DNA from: Sipunculus nudus
Taxonomy: Eukaryota; Annelida; Sipuncula; Golfingiida; Sipunculidae
Direction of reading: 5' to 3'
Length of the DNA: 64,000 nucleotides
Assembly (NCBI GenBank): GCA_026874595.1
Contig: CM049320.1
Coordinates: 2,711,001-2,775,000 of the forward strand
The position numbers and the translations under genes were made by a program. The notes under the pieces are model-generated. The model saw only the letters and a list, made by a program, of their open reading frames with translations, had not been told where the DNA came from and made no database searches. Below, piece after piece: positions 1 through 13,632 of this stretch (positions are counted from its first letter, which is position 1; the number at the start of each line of letters is the position of its first letter).

Positions 1-1
1 T

Positions 2-1123
2 CATCCAAAACTTGAAATTCTGAACGCCAGCTTCAATTCTATCCAAAAACTCGGGTCGTATGTGTTTAGAAAGTTGGTTAGTCTGAAATACCTTGTGTTA
101 CGTCATAATTCCATTATGATGATCAACATGACGTCATCTTGGCCGGAATCACTTGAGTGGCTCGATCTCCGTGACAACTGCTTGACTCTTTTTCCAGACT
201 TATCCACAGAATTCCTCAAGTTGCCAAACTTCGTTTCTCTTGAAGGTAACCAATTATATTGTGGGTGCAAAACTCGCAAATTCGAAAGATTTTTAAGTGC
301 CATGTTCAACCAAACATTTCAAGTGGCATGGAAATGCATGTGGCCACCATCTATGACTAATTTACAAGCTTTGGGGCATATAGTTTATGGTAGAGGAACA
401 AGTTCTATAGCTGCAATCGGCGATCTGCCTATGGATTGGGAGAAAGGGGTTTCTCACCAATACACGACGCGGCTTATTGGAGATTATCTTAAAAAACCCG
501 CATGCGAAAAACCCAGAAATGTGAAGTTGAACCTTAGAGAAGACTCAGAAAAACTTGATTGCTCGTCCTCGGGGAAGCCACCTCCAACTTTGGAACTTTA
601 CCACAATGGGAAATTGCTTGTAATACACTATCCTAACGCTGAGTTCAACCACACAGTGTCTGATTACAACCCAGGATACCCAGCTGGTTTGTATCACTGT
701 ATTGCAAAGAGTCCACTTGGAGTCGCTAAAAGTCCCAATCTAAAACTGGAAGGTGCGCTAGGTATAAGCAAGCTCATCACGACGTCATCAGATATTGAAG
801 GCAATGCTATCATTCCATCGTCGCCTGCGCATGCGCCTTGCTTTCACCGCAAATGCTTAGGTATAAATAAAATACTGAGAAATGCGTCGGTGGAACACAC
901 TGGGCATTTCCGATTACAAACCGCTGTATCGTGGGGTACCATCCTCGTAACCGTGGTTACCCTTGCTGTTGTTTTGTATGTAGGTTACAGGAGTTACGAC
1001 AGCATGCGAACAAAAAGCAGACTTCTCGCTATAGAACATGGAAGTGATGAAACGAGTGCTGCTCACACTCTGGGGAGTAAATCTGTATTGGCGATTTTGC
1101 TGGTTGTTCAGCAACGCGTCTAG
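2..1123 (+). CDS. LRR-LRRCT-Ig single-pass membrane protein, 3' part (5' end outside window)
   Basis: The frame is open from base 2 and ends at a stop at 1121-1123, giving 373 residues of a protein that begins to the left. Leucine-rich repeats fill about residues 1-85 (for example LEILNASFNSI and LEWLDLRDNCL). A cysteine-rich LRR cap follows (YCGCKT, then KCMWPP and a later CEKP). An Ig-like domain spans about 169-252, with its Cys pair near 187 and 233 and a YHC motif. A hydrophobic segment at about 309-330 (TILVTVVTLAVVLYVGY) is followed by basic residues and a tail of about 40 residues. I see no TIR domain or ITAM in the tail. Extracellular LRR-plus-Ig proteins act in cell recognition, neural adhesion or innate immunity; this architecture does not decide which. 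Everything visible lies in one exon. Poly(A)-like AATAAA is present near 1278. The nearest alternative is a Toll-like or LRIG/AMIGO-like receptor. Confidence 0.85.
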   Translation, partial: HPKLEILNASFNSIQKLGSYVFRKLVSLKYLVLRHNSIMMINMTSSWPESLEWLDLRDNCLTLFPDLSTEFLKLPNFVSLEGNQLYCGCKTRKFERFLSAMFNQTFQVAWKCMWPPSMTNLQALGHIVYGRGTSSIAAIGDLPMDWEKGVSHQYTTRLIGDYLKKPACEKPRNVKLNLREDSEKLDCSSSGKPPPTLELYHNGKLLVIHYPNAEFNHTVSDYNPGYPAGLYHCIAKSPLGVAKSPNLKLEGALGISKLITTSSDIEGNAIIPSSPAHAPCFHRKCLGINKILRNASVEHTGHFRLQTAVSWGTILVTVVTLAVVLYVGYRSYDSMRTKSRLLAIEHGSDETSAAHTLGSKSVLAILLVVQQRV

Positions 1124-1689
1124 TCAAATCATGAATGGAAGATTGAAGCAAAAGAATATATAGCATTAACAGGTGAAAATTATGGTGAATTCTGGATTCT
1201 GTTCTTCTGTTTTCTTGGAATTTACGAAAGACAAATTTAATTCAGAGTATTTAAGAACCCTGATTATATTTATTAAAATAAATTTAGGGATTCTGCAATT
1301 AGGTCACACAACTCAGATTATTTCGGTTTGGTCGTAACATTTTGAAAGTTACAGGTATTGTGAATTATGTATATGTTTTTAAAATTTAGAAAATGAGTCT
1401 GACTTCATGGGAAACAAAAATAAAGACCCAACGAAATGAAAAAGTACGATACAATACGATACGATACTATGGCATTTCTTAAAATCATTTACTTTTGAAA
1501 AAAAAATCAATGGACCGATATTCTTTTTAAAAGTAAAATGTAGACGCAATAAAAATATGAGCATATTGAGAATAAATGAAACAAGATAATGTCTCTGAGA
1601 ACACAAGGATACGTGGATGCAAGTGTTTATATTTTTTGTGTAGGTAACCACTTCTTTTTGACTGAAAATCATCTGACCTATAGCGATCA
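1124..1689. other. AT-rich 3' flank, no gene seen
   Basis: This is the 3' flank of the LRR-Ig gene. It is AT-rich and carries AATAAA-like words near 1278 that could serve as polyadenylation signals. No convincing coding segment is seen on either strand. Confidence 0.5.
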
Positions 1690-2460
1690 CTCTTTGTCCG
1701 TCGTCCGTCCGTCCGGTCGTCCTTTAACGAGGCACAAATCGTAACCGCAGGTCCTAGAAACTACTAACTGAACACCCATATTAGTCAATGAAAGATCTTT
1801 TTGGAAACCGAAATTAGGCCACTGCGACCCATATCCTCCGAGCTATTGGGCTCCAAAGTACCCCCGAGACAAATTAAAAATATGACACAAAAACCTCCAG
1901 TATCTGAATAACTAATGCTTTGATTGTCATAATTCTTTTCTGCATATTGATCCTGGATTATTTCATCATTCTTGGAGACTGTTGACGAATAGTTACTCAT
2001 TTTTTTTCTATTTTTGAGACCTTCATATGAAACAGTCCGGACGTTAATACGACACAAACCATAAAACGTTGGAACTAGAAACATTTAATTGTATATCCAG
2101 GGAGGTTCTTGGCAATTCTCTTTGGAAACCTGAAATTAGGTCTTAGTGGCCTATATTTTACAAACTACGGGCTGAAAACATGAGCTCACAGCGAGCCAGC
2201 CGGGGCCCAAATTGTATCCGCTAGAATCTTCTAACGTGACATCCAGGGAAGACTTGAGCAAATCTCCATGGATACCTGAATTAGGTCATGGTGACCTATA
2301 TTCAGCGAGCTACTGACCAGAAACATAATTTTAAGCAGCCAGACAGTCAGACAGGGGACACAACCGTACTGTTGCACCTAGAATCTTGTAACTTGACATC
2401 CTTGAAAATATCCTTGGACATCTGATATTAGGTCACTGCGACCTATATTCTATGTTACGG
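1690..2460. repeat. Diverged tandem repeat, four units
   Basis: A block containing a GGAAACC-TGAAATTAGGTCA-type segment, followed by 'gacctatatt' and a short gagctactgg-like stretch, recurs near 1801, 2122, 2268 and 2414. Spacing of the last three units is about 146 bp. It begins with a GTCCGTC-rich lead-in at about 1697-1725. A copy of the same family lies in the opposite orientation at about 58085-58320, including the GTCCGTC-like end. It is a dispersed non-coding repeat, not a gene. Confidence 0.7.
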
Positions 2461-3985
2461 GGCCTGTTATTGCATCCCTCAAGCATTTGCCCCATGATTA
2501 TAAATCACTGTATAACTGTTCTCACTCTGGTTTACTGTGTTTCCTGTAATAAAATTATCATAGGCTTTTCCTCTCTTGTCCACTTTTACGTTCCTCCTAA
2601 ATTCAAATTTTTGTATTCCCTGAACTAAAAATAATAACTGAAAGAAATATTGCAACCTACTTTTTCCAATTTTCTTTTTTGAATAATATTCCTTCCCCAA
2701 GAACTTTCTATTTCTACATTTCTTTAGACACACATAACACAATAATCATAGACGGAATAGTAATTCCAGTGTTGAATGGGTGCATATTGATAACATAGCT
2801 GTTTGGAGAAACTTTGCAATAGTTAATGGCAATCGGTTGCCAGGATATTCACTCTCCATGTATCTAGCGAACGACAGTCCACTCAGAAAAATTGGATGTT
2901 CATCTTGTATTTATGTTTAATATATTGATGCTATGCCGAAACAGTCAGTGTCGCTCCGGTTCTAGAAGATTATTTACTTGATTTTTATATATTGCATCAC
3001 CTTACAACGACATTAGTTTTTTATACAATAAAAAACGCTATCTTATGGTTTTGTCATAGTTATCTTACCATTTGGTTGTGTTGCCCCTTACGAGTCACTT
3101 GACAACCTGTGTTGTGGCGCTCTCTGGTGGACAAGCATTGAAGCATGCACCCAAAATACGTGAGCGTAGTTGAAGAACTTATCTCTACGCGCTTTCTGTC
3201 CTATCATATATTGAAATATCTCATATATATATTGTTGTGGACCCCTTTGTATTGCACGAATTTTCCTCTTCTGTGTGGACGCCGTGGTGTTGTGAACCTC
3301 TGCACAGCCGCACCCGTACTGTTCTTCTGGATCGCCCCCAATAATTAGAACGTCGTCCGCTGGATAATCAACTGTTATTTTTTTGTCGCCGGCACGGAAC
3401 TCGCCCTATTGGCAGTCAAGTTATTTTTGTCCCTGCAACGGGACTCGCTCTATTGTGGACTCCTTTGTGGACTCCGACTTCAGAACAATTCTATCTATTG
3501 AGTAAAGTCGCTGCTTCATTGAAATAAAACCACTTTGACGCATTTTACCGCTTTTCGCGAATCCTATAAGAGGACCGGTCACCGCTCTTCAGCGCTCTTC
3601 GATTATGGACTTTCCACGTTAACTGGTCAACCCCAGGGATACGGAGCTTCTTTATTTTTGGGTCGTCCCCCCTCACAGGAAACCATGGACTTTCATTTGT
3701 GAAGAGGAAGGACTTTTATTTCTGTGTTGTGTTACCATGGACCAGAGAATCTTCAGTTGAACATTTGGACTTCGGTTAAGTATTTATTAAGTTGCAGCCA
3801 TTTTGAGAGATCTTGTTTAATATTCGTTATGTATTAAATCATTGATTACCTGTTATTGGAAATATTGTATATTAATATAGCACCATTTTTGCACTTAAAC
3901 CCTTGTTGTGTTAATATGAAAATATGTGTCTGAGGTTTTGTGTTATGGTTCGGCCAGTCAGATTTGCCATGTGAAAGAGAACGTT

Positions 3986-3988
<3 letters not shown>
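2461..3988. other. No recognisable gene
   Basis: Only short, unconvincing open frames are present. I see no protein domain, RNA gene or element end here. Confidence 0.5.

Positions 3989-4035
<47 letters not shown>
3989..4035. repeat. (AT)n microsatellite
   Basis: An uninterrupted AT dinucleotide run of about 47 bp. Confidence 0.95.
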
Positions 4036-4036
<1 letters not shown>

Positions 4037-7000
4037 CGTGTGAAGTTTAATAAATTTGAGATATAACAACTAGGTTTAAAGTTTAAGATAAAAAAAATGT
4101 GGTCAAGCAGAAAGGTTTTAATTTGACAAAAGTCTCTCATTCTAATAATTGATATGTTTCCAGTATATGTCTTATTCCCTGTATGGCAGGGGGCTAATAA
4201 ATTTAGTGGGATGATAAGATTTACACGTGTTGGGACATACCCCCCCCCCCCCCCGACCCCCATCCCCTTGTACTGACGCTAGCTCCTGAACCAAACACAC
4301 AAGTGCTAACTACGATTGTTTACAAATCGTTATTTAACATGTAGTATATATCCACAGAAAAAAGTCAATTATTGTCCAATCTAAACATTTTGTATTTGAG
4401 TTGCAGAAGTTATTTCCTACATATTATGTCAGAGCCATAGAAAACAGTAGATAAAAAAGTGAAGATAAAAATAATATAGCACATCATTGGAGGAAAAATG
4501 AAGCCTTTAAATGTTCAATGTTCAGGGGTATAGTGGTCCGAATCATTTTCTTTATTTTGTTTTGTAACAATATTTCATCGGGTTAAATTCATGGAATATA
4601 TTACTTGACCAACTCCAAGAAATAACAAAATGCAAGAAATGATTCTGAAGCCACAGTATATGGAGCGGGATAAATGTCAGATATAATGTGAAAAAAAACT
4701 GACGTAATCCGGTGCCCTGACACCAGTGTCTTTGTTGGGTATAGGCTAAAGACACGTTAAAACATATCCGTGCCATGATGGCACGTACTAGCAATTTAAT
4801 GATAGTGTGATTGTCATGTTGACTTAACTTGTTGACTACTTTATCTTACACGGAACATTCACAAAAAGTAAAAAAAAAATGTTACTTGTTGATTTATATG
4901 TTATCATCTGTATACAAAACGCTAACTGCGGATTTGATTGAACTTTGTGTTGCTGATGAAGAAAGCAAAAACACTCTCTAAAACGTTCAAATGAAGAGTT
5001 CAAGGCACGGCCAAACTTTCTGTACGCTGGTGGAGGTGGTGTACATGCAGGTGAAGGGCACGGAGTGGGCGTGGCTGCTGGTGCTCTGCTTTCTCGCCCG
5101 ACTTTGCTTCTTGGACTGTGCGTGGCGTTCTGGAGCTGACCTGGTAAGGCGTCTTGGACCTTTGCGCTTGGCTAACAATCTTCATACATGTCGCTTCTAT
5201 TCTCCTCCTTAAAATATGCCTGAGGCCAAATTACTAGAATCATACTACACACTCCACTTTTTTCGTTGCTGAGGGATCTGGTTTGGATGCTTATAGGACT
5301 ACACGTAATCGGCTCCAGCCCGACTCCAATTTTCTGCTGCTGCATTGACCTTTGTGGGAGGGTCAAGGTATCACGGAATGAATGGTCCATTGAATTCTGG
5401 AGGCAATCTTTATTACCAATATATTTCATGAAGGATTTTTTAAGGAGATAGAAAAATAGTTGATTCCGACTGAGAGCGAGAGTCATTCACTTTTTCCTGA
5501 AAGCTAACCTGTGATGCAACCATAGAGCATTTCTGCGCTTGGATTCATACATTCCATTCATATGTTGCGTACAGCAGAGTTTTGACAAGTTTCCTCGTAG
5601 TATTGTTCATCCGGTACTCCAGAATATTACGCAGGTATACATACAGTCTCTGACGGGGTTTCTGGCATTACATTTTAGATGTTGATTTTATTTGAACAAA
5701 GGTCAGAGTAACTAGGAAACGTGCGAAACAATTTATTACTGCATGATCAGATTAGGTATTTAAACATGAAAGATAGACGAAAATATAACCGAATATAAAA
5801 ATACACAACATTAACAGATTGAAATGTGTTCTGACACGTGGATTATGGCCGGTCGTTCATCATCCCGCTTCAACTCAATAATTGAAACGTAATATTCGCG
5901 CGGTTTGCTGCTTGTGGGAGGTTTGTTTGGACGTAAGGAGTTTGAAGTCGGGCATCGATGCCAAATTTAACGAACGGAATGGTAGTTAATCTTGTTGTTC
6001 AAAGATATGGCAGAATTTGTTTTGCAGGACCGGATCTGGGATTTGCCAATGGATGTGCAGCGTACAGATAAATATTGAAAAGAATGCAGAGAGCATACCA
6101 ATACTTTGAATAAAATTTAAGGCTATCGGACATATAAGAATATATGTGTACAAAATCATGCAATATTAAGTCAAGGTTTTGCATTTTAACACTTTATATA
6201 TATTATGTTTGCATTCGAAAAATCGATGTAAATGGTCGGGATTTACAAGCGGTATTAAGAGTCCAAATTATAAATATGGGAAAATCATGGACGAACTATT
6301 GACAACGCAACCTTAAAAAAAATCATTAAACACGTATTAGGTTAACTGATATTACAGGTATTTGCATTGTTTTACTTTCCAGTTTAATAAAATTTAAGCT
6401 TTGAATAGAAATCACTACAAAATCTAAAAAACTAAAATAATTTAGTTATCTCTTTAATGCTTATGAATCCTGACAGAATAAAAGCAATGTATGTAACAAA
6501 TAAAGGGTTATATCGTCGGTGATATCAAACTATAAACCCCCATCCTTACTTTTTACCTTCTATTCCTAAATACTCTGGATCTGGCCATGAAAACATGATT
6601 CACAGGCCTTTTTTTCAGACAAACGACCTTGGCCAGAAACAAGATAACAGTAGCAACTGAAAAGCTATTCCAAGGGTTGGATCAAAATATTGGATGAATG
6701 GAGATGTTTCAAATAAAATATCTATTAAGTCCTGTTTTACTTGTACTGCGGTTGAATATATACTTAAATATGTAGTTTGATGGTGCAAATACCCGTTTTC
6801 GTAAGAAAATCGATCGGTATGGTTGTCTTCCGCCATGGCGGTATCCGAGACTAGTCCACATGGGGCGCTTTTCAATAAATTGAATAAGCTTTGGTTAAGT
6901 CATATCTGAATTCAGCATTTTATTTATTAATTTAAATTTAATAAAAAAGTATTATATTTATTGGTAAGATCGTGACAGTAAATCTTAAGGAAGCAACACG

Positions 7001-7318
7001 CAAATAACTTCAAGAATTTTAATGTTTAACGTCATTTATACTAGCGAAAGAAAAGCCACGAGTTACTGGTTCTTTCTAAAATCCATTTTAAGTTTTAAGT
7101 TATTTGATAAAATTAAAAAATTTATTACTGGACACCTGAACTGACCGGCATGAAATCTTCCAGAACATTAAGACCTGTTGCAGCAGACTGAACAGTTTAT
7201 AAACTATGTTTTACATGCAAATAATTATTCATGTCGATCATTTATGTGTTTGTATTTTTATGTAACTTATCTAACAGAACACCTATTTTTTTGAAAGTTA
7301 ATATAAAACCCCCCAAAG

Positions 7319-7321
<3 letters not shown>
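4036..7321. other. No recognisable gene; poly-C tract at 4240-4256
   Basis: A C-homopolymer run of about 14 precedes a CCCCCATCCCC stretch and a 'tgacg' word, resembling the end of the hAT-type MITE at 38.6 kb, but no partner end was found. At 4930-5210 short frames overlap on both strands without a domain. The remainder is AT-rich non-coding sequence. Confidence 0.45.

Positions 7322-7388
<67 letters not shown>
7322..7388. repeat. (AT)n microsatellite
   Basis: A perfect AT run of about 67 bp. The YIYIYI-type open frame across it is an artefact of the repeat. Confidence 0.95.
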
Positions 7389-7389
<1 letters not shown>

Positions 7390-8097
7390 TTCCACGTAGC
7401 CCAGGTTGTTTTGAAATCTGAAGCATCTGTGGAAGCTGGTTTTATACTTCGGTATAGATTCTTATAGTATTTCTGTATTTCATCTTAATTTCTCTCTATA
7501 ATTTATTCAATGTTATGCCAGTTAAATTTCAGTTGAAACTTTCAATATGATTAGACTCAATATCAATCCGTCCTGTCGTCCGTTGCATATGCTGACCACT
7601 TTATTTCCGCTAATCAAAAGATATTAAGTTCACATATGCCTACCATGCCTACCGGCGGCTCCTGTATTACTGTCTAGTTTATACCATTTATATTGCTTGT
7701 TTATTGGCTTGTGACTGTATCACTCTCGAAACACCGAATCTTATGGGAAACGACGAAGGTCTGCTTCTGTCACAAACCCTCGAGGATGGTTAATCGTGAG
7801 CTCCCTCCCTTGTTCTCCCAAGTACCTTGACGTCACGTGCAGAACATGCTCCTAGTTAACATTTCGTGTTACTGATACAGATATACTCTGACTATCTGTA
7901 GAATATTATATAATGGGCGCCATCAATGTATATGAAAGTGAGACATGAGAATGGGTCGAAAAGAATGCTTTATCCGGATGAGATTATTTGAATTATTGCA
8001 CGTAATGCAGCCCCGGGAGAGGCCCGCAGGAATCCCGACAGGCTCGTAGCGGTAACTATAACAAATGATGCATCTTCATTAAAAAAAACTCTTTTTC
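7389..8097. other. No recognisable gene
   Basis: Single-copy-looking AT-rich sequence up to the start of the 48-bp array. No domain or RNA gene is seen. Confidence 0.45.
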
Positions 8098-8790
8098 TAG
8101 GCTTTCACAGGCCTTGATTCATCTTCAAACTACCAACCGTCGCTAGGCTTTCACAGAACTTGATTCATCTTCATACTACCAAATATGTGTCTAGGCTTTC
8201 ACAGACCTTGATTCATCTTCATACTACCTAATCTGTGGCTAGGCTTTCACAGACCTTGATTCATCTTTATACTGCTAAATCTGTGGCTAGGCTTTCACAT
8301 ACCTTGATTCATCTTCACACTATCAAATCTGTGACTAGGCTTTTACAGATTTTGATTCATCTTCATACTACCAAATCTGTGGCTAGGCTTTCACAGACCT
8401 TGATTCATCTTCATACTACCAAATCTGTGGCTAGGCTTTCACAGAACTTGATTCATCTTTATACTACTAAATCTGTGGCTAGGCTTTCACAAACCTTGAT
8501 TCATCTTCACACTATCAAATCTGTGACTAGGCTTTTACAGATTTTGATTCATCTTCATACTACCAAATCTGTGGCTAGGCTTTCACAGACCTTGATTCAT
8601 CTTCATACTACCAAATCTGTGGCTAAGCTTTCACAGACCTTGATTCATCTTTATACTACTAAATCTGTGGCTAGGCTTTCACAAACCTTGATTCATCTTC
8701 ACACTATAAAATCTGTGACTAGGCTTGTACAGATTTTGATTGATCTTCATACTACCAAATCTGTGGCTAGGCTTTCACAAACCTTGATTT
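8098..8790 (+). repeat. 48-bp tandem array with a four-unit (192-bp) higher order
   Basis: About 14 copies of a 48-bp unit beginning CTAGGCTTTCACAGA. Because 48 is a multiple of 3, one frame stays open at 8235-8792 and repeats the 16-residue unit ARLSQTLIHLHTTKSV. Variants recur every fourth unit: LYT-type units are 1, 5 and 9; HTIKSV units are 2, 6 and 10; TRL-Q-IL units are 3, 7 and 11; and the consensus is 4, 8 and 12. The array has therefore been amplified lately as 192-bp blocks. Each unit carries CACAGA and TCTGTG as short inverted ends. No start context, signal peptide or splice structure suggests that the frame is translated. Confidence 0.9.
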
Positions 8791-11700
8791 AGCGACCCGC
8801 TGTGGTGTCTATTTCTTGAATCATGAACAAGGCAATTAGACCAAGCAAGTGACTCGCATACAATTGTTCTACGCGGTGGTTCTGTGCGATGTTTCAAACA
8901 AACTTTTAAATGTTTACCCTGAAAGGCATCAGAAATCTATCCAATCAAATAGAGCCAAAACGCCTGTCCCGTTTCTCATCTGGTACACATGTTCTTGTTC
9001 CAATTGAAAAGGAAGAAATTGGCAGATTTGATTTCCGCCCGAACATTTGCAGGCGTGTTCATATTTTTAAATAGACGCCAGAGGCGATCGCTGAATAAAG
9101 GTCTCTGAAAGCGAAGTCACAGGCTTGGTAGTAAGCAGATGCTCTAACGTTGTGATTGTGAAGGAAATTCAGTGTGGCAACACAAGTCATAATGAAAACT
9201 GCGCTAAAAATGCCTCAGTGTCATGACAGAGGATACTAAGGCTGCAGTGTTCTTGCTCCTTTCATCTAGTTAGAAAAAATCCACATGGGAAATCGTAATA
9301 TGCGTTTACATGCCTATTGTCTTTTTCATTGTTGGCCTAAAAACTCAGGCTTTACTTTGAGTAATGAAGGTAATTCTTAATATTGCCGCGTGTCCTTTGT
9401 AGTGCCACTAACCTGGTGTGGACGATAATATGGCTATACACATGCGCCAGCTTACACGTCACTTCTTGTGAGCCTATGTACCGTTGCTTATCGTAATGCA
9501 TAATTGCTATATGCGTTATCAGTGTTTTGTAAATGTTGTTTTAACCTTGCGGTATTTATGTGTTGTTAGCGCAACACCAGTCATTGGCCTTTGGCCAGCT
9601 GACTCGGTAGACGGTCTCTCTGCGTATAGACCTTTTACTACCTGGGTATACCTGGTGGTTTTACAGACTCAGACTTCAAGGTAGGACATTTTGTTGTATT
9701 GTGCAATACTGGTATTTCTATACATCCTGGAACCCAGGTTGCACATTATTCGCGCTTTTGGGTAAGTTTTATAGTGTGTATGAGTGATTTGTGTGTGTGT
9801 GAAGGGGGGGGGGGTCGGGAGGGGGGTGGGTAGTATTATTTTAATGCCACCTATACTCTCCCGGGTTTTTTTTATATTTTTAATAAATGCAAAACCACTG
9901 CCGGCTTCACCTCACTCAAATTAACTGTTTGTTTACAAATACAACTTCTATATGAACGCATGATGCCGGCCGTTTCGAGAGAGTGGAACAAATAAACCTG
10001 TCATATATATATATATGTGTGTGTGTGTGCTTATGTATATGTATGTGTGTGCATGTGTGTGTGTGTGTGTGTGAAAGTTAAGTATGTGCACAATATAACA
10101 AAAATCACCATTTCATTGCTGACATTACGTGGTGTGCATGCACAAACACGGGGCAAAACATTGATACTTAATTATTATTTATTTTACTAATTATTATGAT
10201 ATCCCACAAAATGTGACAAGTGTTATATACTGTTTGGGCATAAGAATCCGCAATCACAAACTAGTCAGGAAAGCTAACTCAAGAATGATACCATGGTTAC
10301 AAAACTTATATCATGCAGACACTCCATATCTAAGCATAAGTAAAATTCCCGTCCATTTACTCATCTTCAACTGACATTTAAACAAATTATTTATACAAGA
10401 CGCTTTCAGTTACATTAAACATTATTTGGTAAAATGAACAAACGTATATCCTTAATATAGGAACCCTTCTATTTAATATTAGTGTCAAGTGATCGCTGAA
10501 GTCAACGGATACGAAGAAATTAACAGTTGCTATCATTTGGCCATAACGTTCCCACTAAACACAGGGCTCCTACGTATGTGGTAAAGCATTTGGATGATGT
10601 TCACCTTAAACCACACAACAAGAATATCACATTAAGGAATGCCAATGTCTGCACCGGACATTTCAAGAAACAGGGTGCAATGAATACATACGTTATGAAA
10701 ATACCGTATCAGAGCTAATTACACTATAAAAAAATATATGTTGTAATATATTCACAATGTCCATGATAATTTAATAAAGCTTTTTCTTGTAACTGTCATA
10801 CGATAATCGCGGAGCTCTACATATTCCCGCCTATTCTTTCACTTTGGAGGAGTGGATTGGAATCTGACACCTACAGATTTTGAACAGCCCACGACTTTCA
10901 CCCAAATATGTTATGGGTGTATTCAAATATCTGACGTGTATTAACTTAAGCTTATCCTTTTTTTTATTAAAATGGGCCAGAATAATCGAAACACATTCAA
11001 CGAGAACATCTGGTGGCGAGTTAGACGGACTAGAGCTTTACAATTTGCGTTTTGAAAGCACACAAAGCGCATGTAACATTTTTACAAAAAAATTTACGTA
11101 AACAAATACATACACCAGTCACAGAGGCGTAAGATCTTTTCTGAAAAGGAATTACCTACAGTTCTTTTATATGTACGCAGCGTGTACCAGAAATCATATA
11201 AATTAGTAGGTGAATAGCTTAAAATCAATGGAAAGGTGTGTAAACACGAAACTCTCTATCGACGTCGGGCGTGTCTGAATCTGGTCGATTCCTTCTTTCG
11301 AGAATGGGAGACGACAAGCTGTGTTATAGGCTTACACGGTCTTTCCCAAAAGGAGTCAGTGGCGTAGTTGACAAGTGGTTATAAACTAGGGTTTCCTGAC
11401 CTTAGGTGATGCCTAGGGCACTTATTCTGACAGGAAGTTTTCAAATGGTAAACAATGAATGAAAGCAAAGAACGTCTGGTAAAAATTGCATAAATACAGA
11501 GGTCGTGTCGATTAGCTCCATCATTTAAATCCTAAGATTCTGTGAATTAAAAAAAATCGGTGAAGCGTTAGGGTGCTTGATATATATATATAAATGACGA
11601 CTGGAATAGTTCTCAAGAGCCGCCAGTTTTAATTTTTGCACCGCCTTAAACTTCTCTCTGTTTATGTCGAGCCCTTTTTTTCAGCCCATCATTTGCTTCT

Positions 11701-11987
11701 CTTCAAAACAACGTTCTCTCCATCTCGTCCTCAAGCCAAATCGCTCCTCTACTAGGCGACTTCGCCCCTTACAGGTTTTCATCATACCATTCGTCCCTAG
11801 GACGATTTCGCCACACTATTAAGTGCAAGTCCGATTTTGTGTGATGAGGCCTTTCTTAAATGTTTACATGTTAGAGTATTTTGGTGCTTTTACATAACAT
11901 CCAATTAGTAATGGCATGTAAGCAGTTACGACACAGTATCAACAGTAAAACAATTTTTAAAATGATCTCTACCTCTCTCTTATTTAG
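8791..11987. other. No recognisable gene; poly-G tract and TG repeat
   Basis: A G-rich tract lies at about 9804-9829 and a TG/AT mixed microsatellite at about 10002-10073. The stretch from 11100 to 11987 is the upstream flank of the caspase gene. No promoter motif could be assigned with confidence, and no coding exon with domain support was seen. Confidence 0.45.
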
Positions 11988-11997
11988 AGAATTCGAC

Positions 11998-12424
11998 ATG
12001 GCGCAGTATGACAGTAGCCGGTGCATGCCTATGACGTCAGCACACAAGGAGCTGCTAAGGCGCCAGCTGGTGACTCTAATGGAGAACTTAGACACCAGAA
12101 TGTTGCTTCCACATCTTGTCAGCAGAGAAGTTATAACACATTCATCCATGCAACAGATACAGGTGACGCCTAAACGTCCTCATTACAATGCGTGTTGTGA
12201 TATCATAATTTCTGACGTGTTATACCTTTTATGGATATATACATGGTTATGTATTAATCCACAATTTGTTTTCGAGTGAAGGGAAATGATTGGACATCAG
12301 GCATTTGAATAACCAATGTATCTCGCCATAATTAAATGAAAATCAATGTTCTATTCCTGTACAATTGATTGTAATTAAATGGCGTACAATAGGGTTCCTC
12401 AGAATAATCAGTTCAAATGATACA

Positions 12425-12461
<37 letters not shown>

Positions 12462-13558
12462 TTATATATATATATATATATATATGTACCAGGGCTTTCA
12501 GGGAGTGGCACTCGAAATATCTATTGGACGCTGGGTTTTTTTTTGGTCCAAGCATCCGGGAACACGCGACTTTCTGGCTCCCCTTAATTCAGTCAGTCAC
12601 CATCGCCGGCTGCCTTTAACACAACAGACAACTATGTAAACACTGCTCTGACAAATAACCCTTACATTTTTCACTGTAAGCGAATGATCATTTAATGACA
12701 CGATTTTAATCGTATAGTGGCAAGATAAAGGCATAATTACCAAATTCGCATTAAATAACCATTCAAAATTTGACACATGTATCATCTCCCTTTTGGGCCA
12801 TCCAAAGTCAATAGGACTCTTTAACATTTTGTCCCTAGCATTTAGGACTCTTCATTCTTTTCTAATTGAAAGCTTTAAAATTATCGAATGCAATGTGTTC
12901 AAATAGGAGTTATATTCATTTATTCAATTTATTGCTGAAATTATTGGTAACATTTTTTAGAGAGGGCACGCGTCGGATTCTGACAAGGCGTTCGAGCTGC
13001 TTCAAATCCTTCAGAAGAGACCAGACAATTGTTACTACGAGTTTATTGAGGCTCTCAAAGCTACAAAGCAGGATCATCTTGCTGGCCTTCTAGAAGACAC
13101 AGGCGGAGCTGTACAAGGTAGCACTTATAGATTATCAACAATAAATAATACATGTTAATGGTTAATTCAAGAGCTCATGCATAAAAAATATAGTTCTCTT
13201 GATTGGGAGTGAATTTTATTCCATAAACCCAATATAACGTTGCAAAAGCACAGATATTATGATTTTAGAAACCATGATTTCAGTTGGTAAACCTTGTATC
13301 TATCTGATAAAAGTGATAATGACATCTGAAAAGATATATGTGTTTTTATTCTTACAGTGAGGTTGAAGCAATGAAAAAAAAAAAAAACAAGCTCTACATA
13401 ATTTATCTGCCAAAAGGAAGGCAGATAAACGATGTAATACCGTATATTACAATATGAGAAAAGCTGAAGTTTCTTAGTAAAATCAGCGAAAATGAACTAA
13501 GATTATATATGTATATATATATATATATTTATTTATATATATATAAATAAATAAATAA

Positions 13559-13632
<74 letters not shown>

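Noticed and set aside
4940-4990. CTGATGA followed by AGAAAGC as another hammerhead
   Set aside because: No paired stem II, no GAAA in position and no stem I partner could be found.
11881-12279. 132-residue open frame as a single-exon gene
   Set aside because: Only its middle (11998-12162) is coding; the CARD continues after a GT donor in the next exon at 12961.
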